The notes under the pieces: model-generated | The model's database searches: none | What the model was told of the DNA's origin: nothing | The model's input: the letters and a program-made list of their open reading frames with translations, nothing else | Origin: Pseudomonas frederiksbergensis | GTDB taxonomy: Bacteria; Pseudomonadota; Gammaproteobacteria; Pseudomonadales; Pseudomonadaceae | NCBI RefSeq assembly: GCF_003732705.1 | Contig: NZ_MOBR01000040.1 | Location: 186,001 to 250,000 of the forward strand | Length of the DNA stretch: 64,000 bases | Direction: 5' to 3' | In this document: piece by piece, positions 42,331-51,598 of the stretch | How the letters are laid out: every line of letters begins with the position of its first letter | Numbering within the stretch: the stretch's first letter is position 1 | Made by a program: the position numbers and the translations under genes

Positions 42331-43506
42331 TTAAACGCGTTCGAAGACGGTGGAGATGCCTTGGCCGAGACCAATGCACATGGTGGCTACCCCGAAGGTG
42401 CCGCCATTTTGCTTCATCACGTTCAGCAAAGTGCCGGAGATACGTGCACCGGAGCAACCAAATGGGTGACCCAAGGCGATTGCGCCGCCGTGCAGGTTAA
42501 CCTTCTCGTTCATCTTGTCGAGCACTTTCAGATCTTTCAGCACTGGCAGGGCCTGTGCGGCGAAAGCTTCGTTGAGCTCGAAGAAGTCGATATCGTTGAT
42601 CCCCAGGCCCGCACGCTTCAGTGCTTTTTGTGTGGCCGGAACTGGACCATAGCCCATGATTGCCGGATCCACACCTGCCACTGCCATCGAGCGAATCACC
42701 GCCAATGGCTGGATGCCCAGGTCCTGGGCACGCTGCGCCGACATCACGATCATGCACGAAGCACCATCGGTGATCTGCGACGAAGTACCGGCTGTCACGG
42801 TGCCACCCTTCGGGTTAAACGCTGGCTTAAGAGCTGCCAGGCTTTCCAGGGTGGTTTCCGGACGAATGGTTTCGTCGTAGTCGAACAGTTTCAGGAAACC
42901 GTTCTCGTCGTAGCCCTGCATCGGGATGATTTCGTCTTTGAACTTGCCTTCCAGGGTCGCCTTGTGGGCGAGCTGGTGGGAGCGCACGCCGAAAGCGTCC
43001 TGTTGCTCGCGAGTGATGCCGTGCATTTTGCCCAGCATTTCAGCGGTCAGGCCCATCATGCCCGAGGCTTTCGCCGCGTACAGGGACATGTGCGGGTTCG
43101 GATCGACACCGTGCATCATGCTCACGTGCCCCATATGCTCGACGCCGCCAACGACGAACACGTCACCGTTGCCGGTCATGATCGCTTGCGCCGCAGTGTG
43201 CAGGGCGCTCATCGACGAGCCACAAAGACGGCTGACGGTCTGACCGGCAGCGGTGTGCGGGATCTGAGTCATCAGGGACGCCATGCGGGCGATGTTCCAG
43301 CCCTGCTCCAGGGTCTGGTTTACACAGCCCCAGATCACGTCTTCGACTTCGTTCGGGTCAACCTTGACGTTGCGTTCCAGCAGTTTGCTGATCAGGTGCG
43401 CCGACATATCTTCGGCGCGGGTGTTGCGGTGCATGCCGCCCTTGGAGCGGCCCATCGGAGTACGACCGAAGTCGACAATCACGACGTCTCTTGGATTCAA
43501 GCTCAT
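42331..43506 (-). CDS. fadA: Acetyl-CoA acyltransferase (3-ketoacyl-CoA thiolase)
   Basis: Thiolytic last step of fatty-acid beta-oxidation. 391 residues; the acyl-cysteine lies in SRLCGSSMSALHTAAQ, and the C-terminal GGAIALGHPFGCSGARI and CIGLGQGISTVFE carry the catalytic His and Cys. Beta subunit of the FadBA complex; starts 32 bp after fadB on the same strand, followed by a terminator. Confidence 0.97.
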   Translation of the reverse strand: MSLNPRDVVIVDFGRTPMGRSKGGMHRNTRAEDMSAHLISKLLERNVKVDPNEVEDVIWGCVNQTLEQGWNIARMASLMTQIPHTAAGQTVSRLCGSSMSALHTAAQAIMTGNGDVFVVGGVEHMGHVSMMHGVDPNPHMSLYAAKASGMMGLTAEMLGKMHGITREQQDAFGVRSHQLAHKATLEGKFKDEIIPMQGYDENGFLKLFDYDETIRPETTLESLAALKPAFNPKGGTVTAGTSSQITDGASCMIVMSAQRAQDLGIQPLAVIRSMAVAGVDPAIMGYGPVPATQKALKRAGLGINDIDFFELNEAFAAQALPVLKDLKVLDKMNEKVNLHGGAIALGHPFGCSGARISGTLLNVMKQNGGTFGVATMCIGLGQGISTVFERV

Positions 43507-43538
43507 AAAATTTCACTCTCGCTCAAAAGTTGGGACGC

Positions 43539-45686
43539 TTAACCGAAGAACCGTTGGCCAGTCTTGGCCATTTCACGCAGCTTCGCGGTCGGGTGGTACA
43601 GCGCGCCCAAATCAGCGTACTGGTCAGCCAGGGCAACGAACTCTGCAACACCGAGCGAATCGATGTAGCGCAGCGCACCGCCACGGAATGGAGGGAAACC
43701 AATACCGTAGACCAGACCCATGTCGGCTTCGGCGGCGGTTTCGACAATGCCGTCTTCCAGGCAACGCACGGTTTCCAGGCACAGCGGGATCATCATCCAG
43801 TTGATGATGTCTTCGTCAGTGACTTCGCGCTGCTCGTAGACGATCGGCTTGAGCACTTCCAGCACCGACGGATCGGCGACTTTCTTCTGCTTGCCCTTCT
43901 TGTCGGTCTCGTAAGCGTAGAAACCCTTGCCGTTCTTCTGGCCCAGGCGCTTGGCTTCGTAGAGCACGTCGATAGCCGAACGGCGATCGTCTTTCATGCG
44001 GTCCGGGAAACCTTCAGCCATGACGTCACGACCGTGGTGACCGGTGTCGATGCCGACCACGTCCATCAGGTACGCCGGGCCCATTGGCCAGCCGAATTTT
44101 TCCATGACCTTGTCGATACGGACGAAGTCCACACCGGCGCTGACCAACTTGGCGAAACCGCCGAAGTACGGGAACAGGACGCGGTTGACCAGGAAGCCCG
44201 GGCAGTCATTGACGACGATCGGGTTCTTGCCCATTTTCTTGGCGTAGGCAACGGTGGTGGCAACAGCCAGCTCGCTGGACTTCTCGCCACGAATCACTTC
44301 AACCAGCGGCATCATGTGCACCGGATTGAAGAAGTGCATGCCGACGAAGTTTTCCGGACGCTTGAGGGCTTTGGCCAGCAAGGTGATGGAAATCGTCGAG
44401 GTGTTGGACGCGAGGATGGTGTCCTCTTTGACCTTGTCTTCGACTTCGGCCAGTACGGCTTGCTTGACCTTCGGGTTCTCGACGACAGCTTCGACAACCA
44501 GATCCACGTGACCGAAATCGCCGTAGGACAGGGTCGGACGAATGCCGTTGAGCACTTCAGCCATTTTCGCCGGGGTCATGCGACCTTTATCAACGCGACC
44601 GACCAGCAGCTTGGCGGCTTCAGCCAGACCCTGCTCGATACCGTGCTCGTTGATATCCTTCATCAGGATCGGCGTACCTTTGGAAGCCGACTGATAAGCG
44701 ATACCGCCACCCATGATGCCGGCGCCCAGTACGGCAGCCTGCTTCACGTCCTTGGCGATTTCGTCGTAGGCCTTGGCCTTTTTCTTCAGTTCCTGATCGT
44801 TCAGGAACAGACCGATCAAGCTCTGCGCGGCAGAGGTCTTGGCCAGTTTGACGAAACCGTTGGCTTCGACTTCCAGCGCTTTGTCGCGACCGAAGTTCGC
44901 AGCTTTCTGGATCGTCTTGATCGCTTCAACCGGCGCCGGGTAGTTCGGGCCAGCCTGACCGGCGACGAAACCTTTGGCGGTTTCGAAAGCCATCATTTGT
45001 TCGATGGCGTTCAACTTCAGCTTTTCCAGCTTCGGTTGGCGCTTGGCCTTGTAGTCAAACTCGCCGGAGATGGCGCGTTTGATCAGTTCCAGAGCGGCTT
45101 CCTGCAGTTTCTCAGGAGCAACCACCGCATCGACTGCGCCGACTTTCAGCGCGTCTTCAGGACGGTTTTCCTTGCCAGCGGCAATCCACTCGATAGCGTT
45201 GTCGGCACCGATCAGGCGCGGCAGGCGCACGGTGCCGCCGAAGCCTGGGTAGATGCCCAGTTTGACTTCTGGCAGACCGATCTTGGCCTTGGTGGACATG
45301 ACGCGGTAGTCCGCCGCCAGACACATTTCCAGACCGCCGCCCAGGGCGATACCGTTGATCGCGGCGACAGTCGGGACGTTGAGGTCTTCGAAATCGCTGA
45401 AAATCTTGTTGGCTTCGAGGTTGCCAGCGACAAGCTCTGCATCAGGCAGCTTGAAGTTCTCGACAAATTCGGTGATGTCGGCACCGACGATGAACACGTC
45501 CTTGCCACTGCTGACGATCACACCCTTGATCGAAGCATCTGCCTTGATAGTGTCTACGGCCTGACGCAATTCGTTCAGGGTTAGACGGTTGAACTTGTTG
45601 ACGGACTCACCCTTGAGATCGAACTTCAGTTCGACGATGCCACTTTCAAGAGCCTTAACCGTGATGGCTTTACCTTCGTAAATCAT
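43539..45686 (-). CDS. fadB: Multifunctional fatty-acid oxidation complex alpha subunit
   Basis: 715 residues. N-terminal enoyl-CoA hydratase/isomerase (about 1-190) with oxyanion-hole ALGGGLEMCLAADYRV; then the NAD-binding 3-hydroxyacyl-CoA dehydrogenase with GAGIMGGGIAYQSASKG near residue 317 and HFFNPVHMMPLVEVI containing the catalytic His. The ATG at 45686 is used; the next codon upstream is a TTG. Forms fadBA with the thiolase downstream. Probably repressed by PsrA, although I do not see a canonical operator just upstream. Confidence 0.97.
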   Translation of the reverse strand: MIYEGKAITVKALESGIVELKFDLKGESVNKFNRLTLNELRQAVDTIKADASIKGVIVSSGKDVFIVGADITEFVENFKLPDAELVAGNLEANKIFSDFEDLNVPTVAAINGIALGGGLEMCLAADYRVMSTKAKIGLPEVKLGIYPGFGGTVRLPRLIGADNAIEWIAAGKENRPEDALKVGAVDAVVAPEKLQEAALELIKRAISGEFDYKAKRQPKLEKLKLNAIEQMMAFETAKGFVAGQAGPNYPAPVEAIKTIQKAANFGRDKALEVEANGFVKLAKTSAAQSLIGLFLNDQELKKKAKAYDEIAKDVKQAAVLGAGIMGGGIAYQSASKGTPILMKDINEHGIEQGLAEAAKLLVGRVDKGRMTPAKMAEVLNGIRPTLSYGDFGHVDLVVEAVVENPKVKQAVLAEVEDKVKEDTILASNTSTISITLLAKALKRPENFVGMHFFNPVHMMPLVEVIRGEKSSELAVATTVAYAKKMGKNPIVVNDCPGFLVNRVLFPYFGGFAKLVSAGVDFVRIDKVMEKFGWPMGPAYLMDVVGIDTGHHGRDVMAEGFPDRMKDDRRSAIDVLYEAKRLGQKNGKGFYAYETDKKGKQKKVADPSVLEVLKPIVYEQREVTDEDIINWMMIPLCLETVRCLEDGIVETAAEADMGLVYGIGFPPFRGGALRYIDSLGVAEFVALADQYADLGALYHPTAKLREMAKTGQRFFG

Positions 45687-46147
45687 CAACTGATCTCCAC
45701 GATATGGAAGCTGAACAGTACACGTCGGACGCAGGCGAATGGCTCGGCAGGACGCTTTTCGTCGATGCTAACGCCAATCCACCCGGCACACCCGCCAACG
45801 CGATAGTCGGGATTCTGTAGGAGCGATCTGAAATACAAACGCTCAATTCATACGCCCGTTTGATTTGGGTACGCCACCTTCACGGAATTTCCGGCAATTG
45901 TCAATCGCCCAAAATGCTGGTTGAAACGCGACTTTGCAGTCATTTCCGTAAGACGAAGGTTCACAACACGCAGGTGCATGTGAGGCCATTCATAGAATCA
46001 ATAGTTAGAAAAGTCGCCCTAATTCACGGCAACCTGCGTTTAAGCAGCTACGCTGGCGGGACATTGAGGAAAAAATTTGAACGCTTTTGGCGAATGCCCG
46101 GCGTAAGATCAGCGCCACAAAGATTTCCGGCCTGCCTGGCCAACCCC

Positions 46148-46174
46148 AGCCCGATGATGATGTCGGGCTTTTTA
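46148..46174 (+). terminator. Orphan terminator, possible end of a small RNA
   Basis: AGCCCGA-tgatga-TGTCGGGCTTTTTA: an 8-bp stem with T run on the plus strand; no gene ends before it on that strand. Confidence 0.6.
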
Positions 46175-46206
46175 TTGCCTGTCTGTCAGGTGCTGGCGCT
46201 CGCTTT

Positions 46207-46280
46207 TGTAGGAGCTGCCGCAGGCTGCGAGCTTTTGATCCTGTCTTTCTTACAAGAGCAAAAGATCGCAGCCTACGCGG
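46207..46280. repeat. Repeat unit of GTAGGAGCTGCCGCAGGCTGCGA type
   Basis: Left arm GTAGGAGCTGCCGCAGGCTG, inner GCTTTTGATC..AAAGATCGCAGCC right arm. A distinct REP family from the GGAGCGAGC units. Confidence 0.75.
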
Positions 46281-46289
46281 GATCGGGTT

Positions 46290-46727
46290 TCAGGCAAGGG
46301 CTTTGAGTGTGGCGTCGATGTGCTGCAGAACTTCGGCGTCGCCCTTCTCGCCCCAATACAAGAAGATCATCTGCTTGTCCGCCTCGACCTTGTAGACGTT
46401 GGCCGGCAATTTTTCGAAATGATTGAGCAACACCGGGTCTTCACAGACCTCCTGCCACTGATTGACCCACACCCCCGGCGACTTTTGCCAATAACTCCAG
46501 CACTTGGGCTGATTGCCCCGGCGCGGTCGATGGTACTGGGCGCAGGGGCTCGGCGGCTCCTGGCTCAGCCAGTGAGGCCACTCTTGCGGCGCCAGTTGCA
46601 TGGCCAACCCGATGCGTCGCGCCTCCATTCGCAAGGCCATACGGCCACTCTGGTGGCGGGACGGTCGCAACCATGCCAGCGGACTCAGTACCACCAGCAG
46701 GATTGACACCACTATCCAGACCGTCAT
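46290..46727 (-). CDS. Hypothetical membrane-anchored protein
   Basis: A 145-residue protein with one N-terminal membrane segment (VWIVVSILLVVLSPLAWL), a basic stretch and a soluble domain with several Trp residues and two cysteines (CAQYH, PKCWSYW). I do not recognise the family. It is conserved in this position in Pseudomonas beside the universal stress protein gene (PA3016-like). Divergent from that gene with about 100 bp between. Confidence 0.7.
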   Translation of the reverse strand: MTVWIVVSILLVVLSPLAWLRPSRHQSGRMALRMEARRIGLAMQLAPQEWPHWLSQEPPSPCAQYHRPRRGNQPKCWSYWQKSPGVWVNQWQEVCEDPVLLNHFEKLPANVYKVEADKQMIFLYWGEKGDAEVLQHIDATLKALA

Positions 46728-46831
46728 ATCTGTACTCCCGATTCTTGATGAGCGCTTTGGGTCACTTTGGAACCATTGCGCTTGAAACCAGCCATACTTA
46801 CCAATATTGCAATCCTCAGGAGGAGCACCTC

Positions 46832-47269
46832 ATGCCCTACAACCATATTCTGGTCGCTGTAGATCTAACCGAAGAGTGCGATCCTGTTATCCACCGCGCT
46901 CGCGAACTGTCGGTGAGCAACGGCGCGAAGCTGTCCCTGGTGCACATTGTCGAGCCGATGGCCATGGCCTTTGGCGGCGACGTGCCGATGGACCTGTCAC
47001 AACTGCAACAACAGCAGTTCGACCAGGCCAAGGAACGACTTGACCGCTTGATCCTCAAGTACCCGGAACTCTCCAAGGAATACAGCCACCTGACTTACGG
47101 CCAGCCGCGCCAGGAAATTCATCACCTGGCCAAGGAACAGACCTGCGACCTGATCGTGGTCGGCAGTCATGGTCGACATGGTTTGGCACTGTTGCTCGGC
47201 TCCACCGCCAACGACGTGCTGCACGGTGCGCCCTGCGATGTGCTGGCGGTGCGCCTGATCAAAAGCTGA
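46832..47269 (+). CDS. Universal stress protein (UspA family)
   Basis: 145 residues, start MPYNHILVAVDLTEECDP and end motif VVGSHGRHGLALLLGSTANDVLHGAPCDVLAVR. The ATP-binding G-2x-G-9x-G(S/T) motif is present as GSHGRHG...GST. Cytoplasmic protein induced by stress in many bacteria. Strong Shine-Dalgarno AGGAGGAG. The gene is followed by a REPIN and a shared terminator with uup. Confidence 0.93.
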   Translation: MPYNHILVAVDLTEECDPVIHRARELSVSNGAKLSLVHIVEPMAMAFGGDVPMDLSQLQQQQFDQAKERLDRLILKYPELSKEYSHLTYGQPRQEIHHLAKEQTCDLIVVGSHGRHGLALLLGSTANDVLHGAPCDVLAVRLIKS

Positions 47270-47282
47270 CAACACGGACCAA

Positions 47283-47375
47283 TGTGGGAGCGGGCTTGCT
47301 CGCGAAGGCGGCTTAACATTCAACAAATAGGCTGACTGAGACAGCGCTTTCGCGAGCAAGCCCGCTCCCACATTG
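47283..47375. repeat. REPIN
   Basis: Inverted REP pair TGTGGGAGCGGGCTTGCTCG and CGAGCAAGCCCGCTCCCACA, between the convergent usp gene and uup. Confidence 0.9.
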
Positions 47376-47410
47376 GATCTATGGCGGCCCAGTAGATCGC
47401 ATTCCATACG

Positions 47411-47450
47411 AAAAGCCCGGCGTTCATCTCTGAACGCCGGGCTTTTTTAT
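47411..47450. terminator. Bidirectional terminator between usp and uup
   Basis: Stem AAAAGCCCGGCGTTC / GAACGCCGGGCTTTTTT, loop ATCTCT, 12 bp from the uup stop. Confidence 0.92.
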
Positions 47451-47461
47451 TGCAGGATCAT

Positions 47462-49378
47462 TCAGGCATCCAGCTCGGCCCAACGCTCGACCATCACGTC
47501 GAGTTCAGCCTGCAATTGCTCAAGCTGAGCAATCACCGCCGCCGTCTCGGCAGCCGGGCGCTGATAGAAAGCGGGGTCCGCCATCTGCGCTTCAACCGCA
47601 GCAATCTGCTGCTCCATGGCTTCGATCTGGCCCGGCAACATCTCCAGCTCACGCTGATGCTTGTAGCTGAGCTTCTTCTTCACCGCCGGCGCTTCCACCG
47701 CCGCGACCGGCGCTGCTTCGGCAGTCACGACCGCGGAGGTCAGGTCGGCTTTGCCGGACTTGCTCTCGGTCACGCCCAGCAGACGCGGCGAGCCGCCCTG
47801 ACGCAGCCAGTCCTGATAACCACCGACGTATTCGCGAACCTTGCCTTCACCTTCGAAGACCAGGGTGCTGGTCACCACGTTGTCGAGGAATGCCCGGTCG
47901 TGACTGACCATCAGTACGGTGCCGTTGAAGGTCAGCAAGACCTCTTCCAGCAGTTCGAGGGTTTCCACGTCGAGGTCGTTGGTTGGTTCGTCGAGGACCA
48001 GCAGGTTCGCCGGTTTGCTGAACAACTTGGCCAGCAACAGACGGGCACGCTCACCACCGGACAACGCCTTGACCGGCGTGCGGGCACGCTGCGGGCTGAA
48101 CAGGAAGTCGCCGAGGTAGCTCAGTACGTGACGGCTTTGACCATCGATATCGATGAAGTCGCGACCTTCGGCCACGTTGTCGATCACGGTCTTTTCCAGA
48201 TCCAGCTGATGGCGCAACTGGTCGAAGTAGGCCACGTCGATGCGCGTCCCCTCTTCCACAGTGCCGCTGGTTGGTTGCAAACCGTTGAGCATCAGTTTCA
48301 GCAAGGTGGTCTTGCCGGTGCCGTTGGCGCCGAGCAGACCGATACGGTCGCCGCGCTGCAGGACCATCGAGAAGTCCTTGATCAGGAACGGGCCACCCGG
48401 GTGAGCGAAACTCACGTTCTCGAGGACCATCACCTGCTTGCCGGACTTGTCGGCGGTATCCAGTTGAATGTTGGCTTTGCCGGTGCGCTCACGACGCTCG
48501 CTACGCTCGTTGCGCAGGGCCTTGAGGGCACGGACGCGGCCTTCGTTACGGGTACGGCGCGCCTTGATGCCCTGGCGGATCCAGACTTCTTCCTGGGCCA
48601 GTTTTTTATCGAACAGTGCGTTGGCGGTGTCTTCAGCGGCCAGCGAGGCTTCTTTGTGCACGAGGAAACTGGCGTAGTCGCCGTTCCAGTCGATCAAGCC
48701 GCCGCGATCCAGTTCGAGGATGCGGGTCGCGAGGTTCTGCAGGAAGGAACGGTCGTGCGTGATGAACAGCACGGCGCCCTGGAAATCCTTCAGCGCTTCT
48801 TCAAGCCAGGCGATCGCACCGATGTCCAGGTGGTTGGTCGGTTCGTCGAGCAGCAGCAGGTCCGGTTCGGAAACCAGGGCCTGGGCCAGCAGGACGCGGC
48901 GACGCCAGCCGCCGGACAATTCGGCGAGGGTCTTGTCGGCCGGCAATTGCAGACGGCTCAAGGTGCTGTCTACCAATTGCTGCAAACGCCAGCCGTCGCG
49001 GGCTTCGAGATCGTGCTGGACGTGCATCAGCTTATCCAGGTCGGCGTCGGTGACGATGTTCTGGCTCAGGTGGTGATACTGCGCAAGCAGCTCGCCCACA
49101 CCGTCCAGGCCTTCGGCCACGACATCGAACACGGTCCGCTCGTCGGCTACCGGCAATTCTTGCGGCAATTCGCCAATCTTGAGGCCGGGTGCGCGCCAAA
49201 CGGAGCCGTCATCGGGCTTCTGGTCGCCCTTGACGAGCTTCATCATGCTGGACTTGCCAGTGCCATTGCGGCCGATGATGCACACCCGCTCACCACGGGC
49301 GATCTGCCAGGACACCTTGTCCAACAACGGCGTAGAGCCGAAAGCAAGGGACACATCGCTGAATTTGAGCAGGGTCAT
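47462..49378 (-). CDS. uup: ABC-F ATPase Uup
   Basis: 638-residue cytoplasmic ABC-F protein with two ATPase domains in one chain: Walker A GRNGTGKSSMMK and signature LSGGWRRRVLLAQAL in the first; GANGTGKTTLLK and LSGGERARLLLAKLF in the second. Between them lies the P-site-tRNA-interaction linker; the C-terminus is the Uup coiled-coil DNA-binding domain (MLPGQIEAMEQQIAAVEAQM). In E. coli Uup acts on ribosomes and affects transposon excision. Starts ATG at 49378 (MTLLKFSDV). Confidence 0.96.
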   Translation of the reverse strand: MTLLKFSDVSLAFGSTPLLDKVSWQIARGERVCIIGRNGTGKSSMMKLVKGDQKPDDGSVWRAPGLKIGELPQELPVADERTVFDVVAEGLDGVGELLAQYHHLSQNIVTDADLDKLMHVQHDLEARDGWRLQQLVDSTLSRLQLPADKTLAELSGGWRRRVLLAQALVSEPDLLLLDEPTNHLDIGAIAWLEEALKDFQGAVLFITHDRSFLQNLATRILELDRGGLIDWNGDYASFLVHKEASLAAEDTANALFDKKLAQEEVWIRQGIKARRTRNEGRVRALKALRNERSERRERTGKANIQLDTADKSGKQVMVLENVSFAHPGGPFLIKDFSMVLQRGDRIGLLGANGTGKTTLLKLMLNGLQPTSGTVEEGTRIDVAYFDQLRHQLDLEKTVIDNVAEGRDFIDIDGQSRHVLSYLGDFLFSPQRARTPVKALSGGERARLLLAKLFSKPANLLVLDEPTNDLDVETLELLEEVLLTFNGTVLMVSHDRAFLDNVVTSTLVFEGEGKVREYVGGYQDWLRQGGSPRLLGVTESKSGKADLTSAVVTAEAAPVAAVEAPAVKKKLSYKHQRELEMLPGQIEAMEQQIAAVEAQMADPAFYQRPAAETAAVIAQLEQLQAELDVMVERWAELDA

Positions 49379-49591
49379 GAGCTTCTCCAAAAACCGGGCG
49401 CGCATTCTACCTGACTTGAGGCTTCAGAAGGCCGGCAATTTCACCTGTGTAGCACTCTGCATGACAATTGTTGCGATCTTGCACCGGCAGGCCGGCAAAG
49501 CTTTCGCCCGTTGCTGGCAAAAGGCTAAGCTACAGATTATTCAGTGCTGATCCTGTCAGCACTTGTCATGATTTTTCTGCCCGGATGTCTC

Positions 49592-51520
49592 ATGCGCAGT
49601 CGCCTTTTCAGTCTTTTATCGTGTTTGCTCCTTTCTGCCACTGCCGCTCAATCAGTCCAGGCGGTAGACCTGTCCACCCAACGCCAGTATTACGATGAAG
49701 CCAAGCGTGCCTTGGCAAAAGGCGATTCAGAGCCTTATTTCCGTTACAGCCAGGCCCTCAGCGATTACCCGTTGGAACCGTATCTCGCCTATGACGAACT
49801 GACGGCCCGCCTTAAAACCGCCAGCAATACCGAAATCGAGAAATTCCTCGCTGAACACGGTGACCTGCCCCAGGCCAACTGGATGAAATTGCGTTGGTTG
49901 CGCTGGCTGGCGGATCGCGGCGACTGGGCGACCTTCGTCAAGTATTACGACCCCAAGCTCAACTTCACCGAACTGGACTGCCTGAACGCGCAGTATCAGA
50001 TCGGGCACAACCAGAAAGCGGTCGGTTACGCCAACGCCGAAAAACTCTGGCTGACCGGCAAATCGCAGCCCGCAGCCTGTGATGGCCTGTTCGGGATCTG
50101 GGCTGCCGAAGGTCAACTGACCGAACAGAAACGCTGGGAACGCACCAAGCTCGCCGCCCAGGCGCGCAACTATCCACTGGCCAACAGCCTGGTGAGCGGC
50201 CTGACCACCCTCGCCCCACGCGGTCGTTTGTTGGTGGACGTGGCGCAGAAACCCGAATTGCTTAACCAGCCGTCGCGGTTCAGCCCGGCCGACGAGCCGA
50301 TGTCCGACATCGTCAGCCTCGGTTTACGCCGGCTGGCCAAGCAGGACCCGGACAAGGCCATGGACCTGCTCGACGGTTACGCCAGCAGCATGCATTTCTC
50401 CCGCGATGAAAAAGTCGCCATCGCCCGGGAAATCGGCCTGACCCTCGCACGACGTTTCGACCCTCGTGCGCTGGATGTCATGACCAAGTACGACCCGGAG
50501 CTGCGCGACAACACCGTGTCCGAATGGCGCCTGCGCCTGCTACTGCGCCTGGCTCGCTGGGACGACGCCTATCAGTTGACCCGCCGTCTGCCACAGGACC
50601 TGGCCACCACCAACCGCTGGCGTTACTGGCAAGCTCGCGCCCTGGAACTGGCGCAGCCGCAGAATCCGGAAGCGCAGACGCTCTACAAAGGCCTCGCCCG
50701 GGAGCGTGATTTCTACGGTTTCCTCGCCGCCGACCGTTCGCAGTTGCCCTATTCATTGGTGAACAAGCCGTTGGTGCTCAGCCAGGCGATCATCAACAAA
50801 GTACGCAACACCCCCGGCATCCGTCGCGCCCTGGAATTCCACGCCCGTGGGCAGATCGTCGACGGTCGTCGCGAGTGGTACCACGTCAGCCGTCATTTCA
50901 ACCGAGACGAGATGGTTGCTCAGGCGAAACTGGCCTACGACCTGAAATGGTATTTCCCGGCGATCCGCACCATCAGTCAGGCCCAGTACTGGGACGACCT
51001 GGATATCCGCTTCCCGATGGCCCACCGCGAAACCCTGGTGCGCGAAGCCAAGGTCCGTGGTTTGCATTCGAGCTGGGTGTTCGCCATCACGCGCCAGGAA
51101 AGCGCGTTCATGGACGACGCTCGCTCCGGCGTCGGCGCCAGCGGCCTGATGCAACTGATGCCCGGCACCGCCAAGGAAACCGCGCGCAAGTTCAGCATCC
51201 CCCTGGCCTCGCCGCAGCAAGTGCTCGACCCGGACAAAAACATCCAGCTCGGCGCCGCCTACTTGAGCCAGGTCCACAGCCAGTTCAACGGCAACCGCGT
51301 CCTCGCCTCCGCCGCCTACAACGCCGGCCCCGGCCGCGTACGCCAATGGCTGCGCGGCGCGGATCACCTGAGCTTCGACGTGTGGGTGGAAAGCATCCCG
51401 TTCGACGAAACCCGCCAGTACGTGCAGAACGTGCTGTCTTACTCGGTGATCTACGGCCAGAAGCTCAACTCGCCGCAACCGCTGGTGGATTGGCATGAAC
51501 GGTATTTTGATGATCAGTAA
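49592..51520 (+). CDS. slt: Soluble lytic murein transglycosylase
   Basis: Periplasmic enzyme that cleaves peptidoglycan glycan strands to 1,6-anhydroMurNAc ends, feeding recycling that includes NagZ in this window. 642 residues: signal peptide ending QSVQA, long alpha-helical superhelix (U and L domains), and a C-terminal lysozyme-like domain with the catalytic Glu in FAITRQESAFMDDARS, GLMQLMPGTA and AYNAGPGRV. ATG at 49592 is used so that the signal peptide is normal. Terminator follows. Confidence 0.96.
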   Translation: MRSRLFSLLSCLLLSATAAQSVQAVDLSTQRQYYDEAKRALAKGDSEPYFRYSQALSDYPLEPYLAYDELTARLKTASNTEIEKFLAEHGDLPQANWMKLRWLRWLADRGDWATFVKYYDPKLNFTELDCLNAQYQIGHNQKAVGYANAEKLWLTGKSQPAACDGLFGIWAAEGQLTEQKRWERTKLAAQARNYPLANSLVSGLTTLAPRGRLLVDVAQKPELLNQPSRFSPADEPMSDIVSLGLRRLAKQDPDKAMDLLDGYASSMHFSRDEKVAIAREIGLTLARRFDPRALDVMTKYDPELRDNTVSEWRLRLLLRLARWDDAYQLTRRLPQDLATTNRWRYWQARALELAQPQNPEAQTLYKGLARERDFYGFLAADRSQLPYSLVNKPLVLSQAIINKVRNTPGIRRALEFHARGQIVDGRREWYHVSRHFNRDEMVAQAKLAYDLKWYFPAIRTISQAQYWDDLDIRFPMAHRETLVREAKVRGLHSSWVFAITRQESAFMDDARSGVGASGLMQLMPGTAKETARKFSIPLASPQQVLDPDKNIQLGAAYLSQVHSQFNGNRVLASAAYNAGPGRVRQWLRGADHLSFDVWVESIPFDETRQYVQNVLSYSVIYGQKLNSPQPLVDWHERYFDDQ

Positions 51521-51551
51521 TGGTCTTCTGATCGTGCGCTGAACCGTAAAC

Positions 51552-51586
51552 AAAAATGCCCGCATCGAGTGATGCGGGCATTTTTC
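51552..51586. terminator. Bidirectional terminator between slt and fic gene
   Basis: Stem AAAAATGCCCGCATC / GATGCGGGCATTTTT with a 4-base loop, between convergent genes. Confidence 0.92.
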
Positions 51587-51598
51587 AATTCAAAGCAC

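Larger units (their letters stand above)
45687..46289. other. 600-bp intergenic region upstream of fadB
   Basis: No convincing protein gene. It holds the fadB promoter region, a free-standing terminator-like hairpin at 46148-46174, and a REP-like repeat at 46207-46280. A small RNA ending at the hairpin is possible (see findings). Confidence 0.5.

Noticed and set aside
43530..45584. 684-aa plus-strand ORF over fadB
   Set aside because: Antisense shadow; fadB has full domain evidence on the other strand.
45819..45880. CAAAC and GTTTG half-sites upstream of fadB as a PsrA operator
   Set aside because: The half-sites are 17 bp apart, but the PsrA consensus has 2-4 bp between; not a convincing operator.
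45860..46306. 148-aa ORF upstream of fadB
   Set aside because: Runs through an orphan terminator and a repeat; translated product has no family features.
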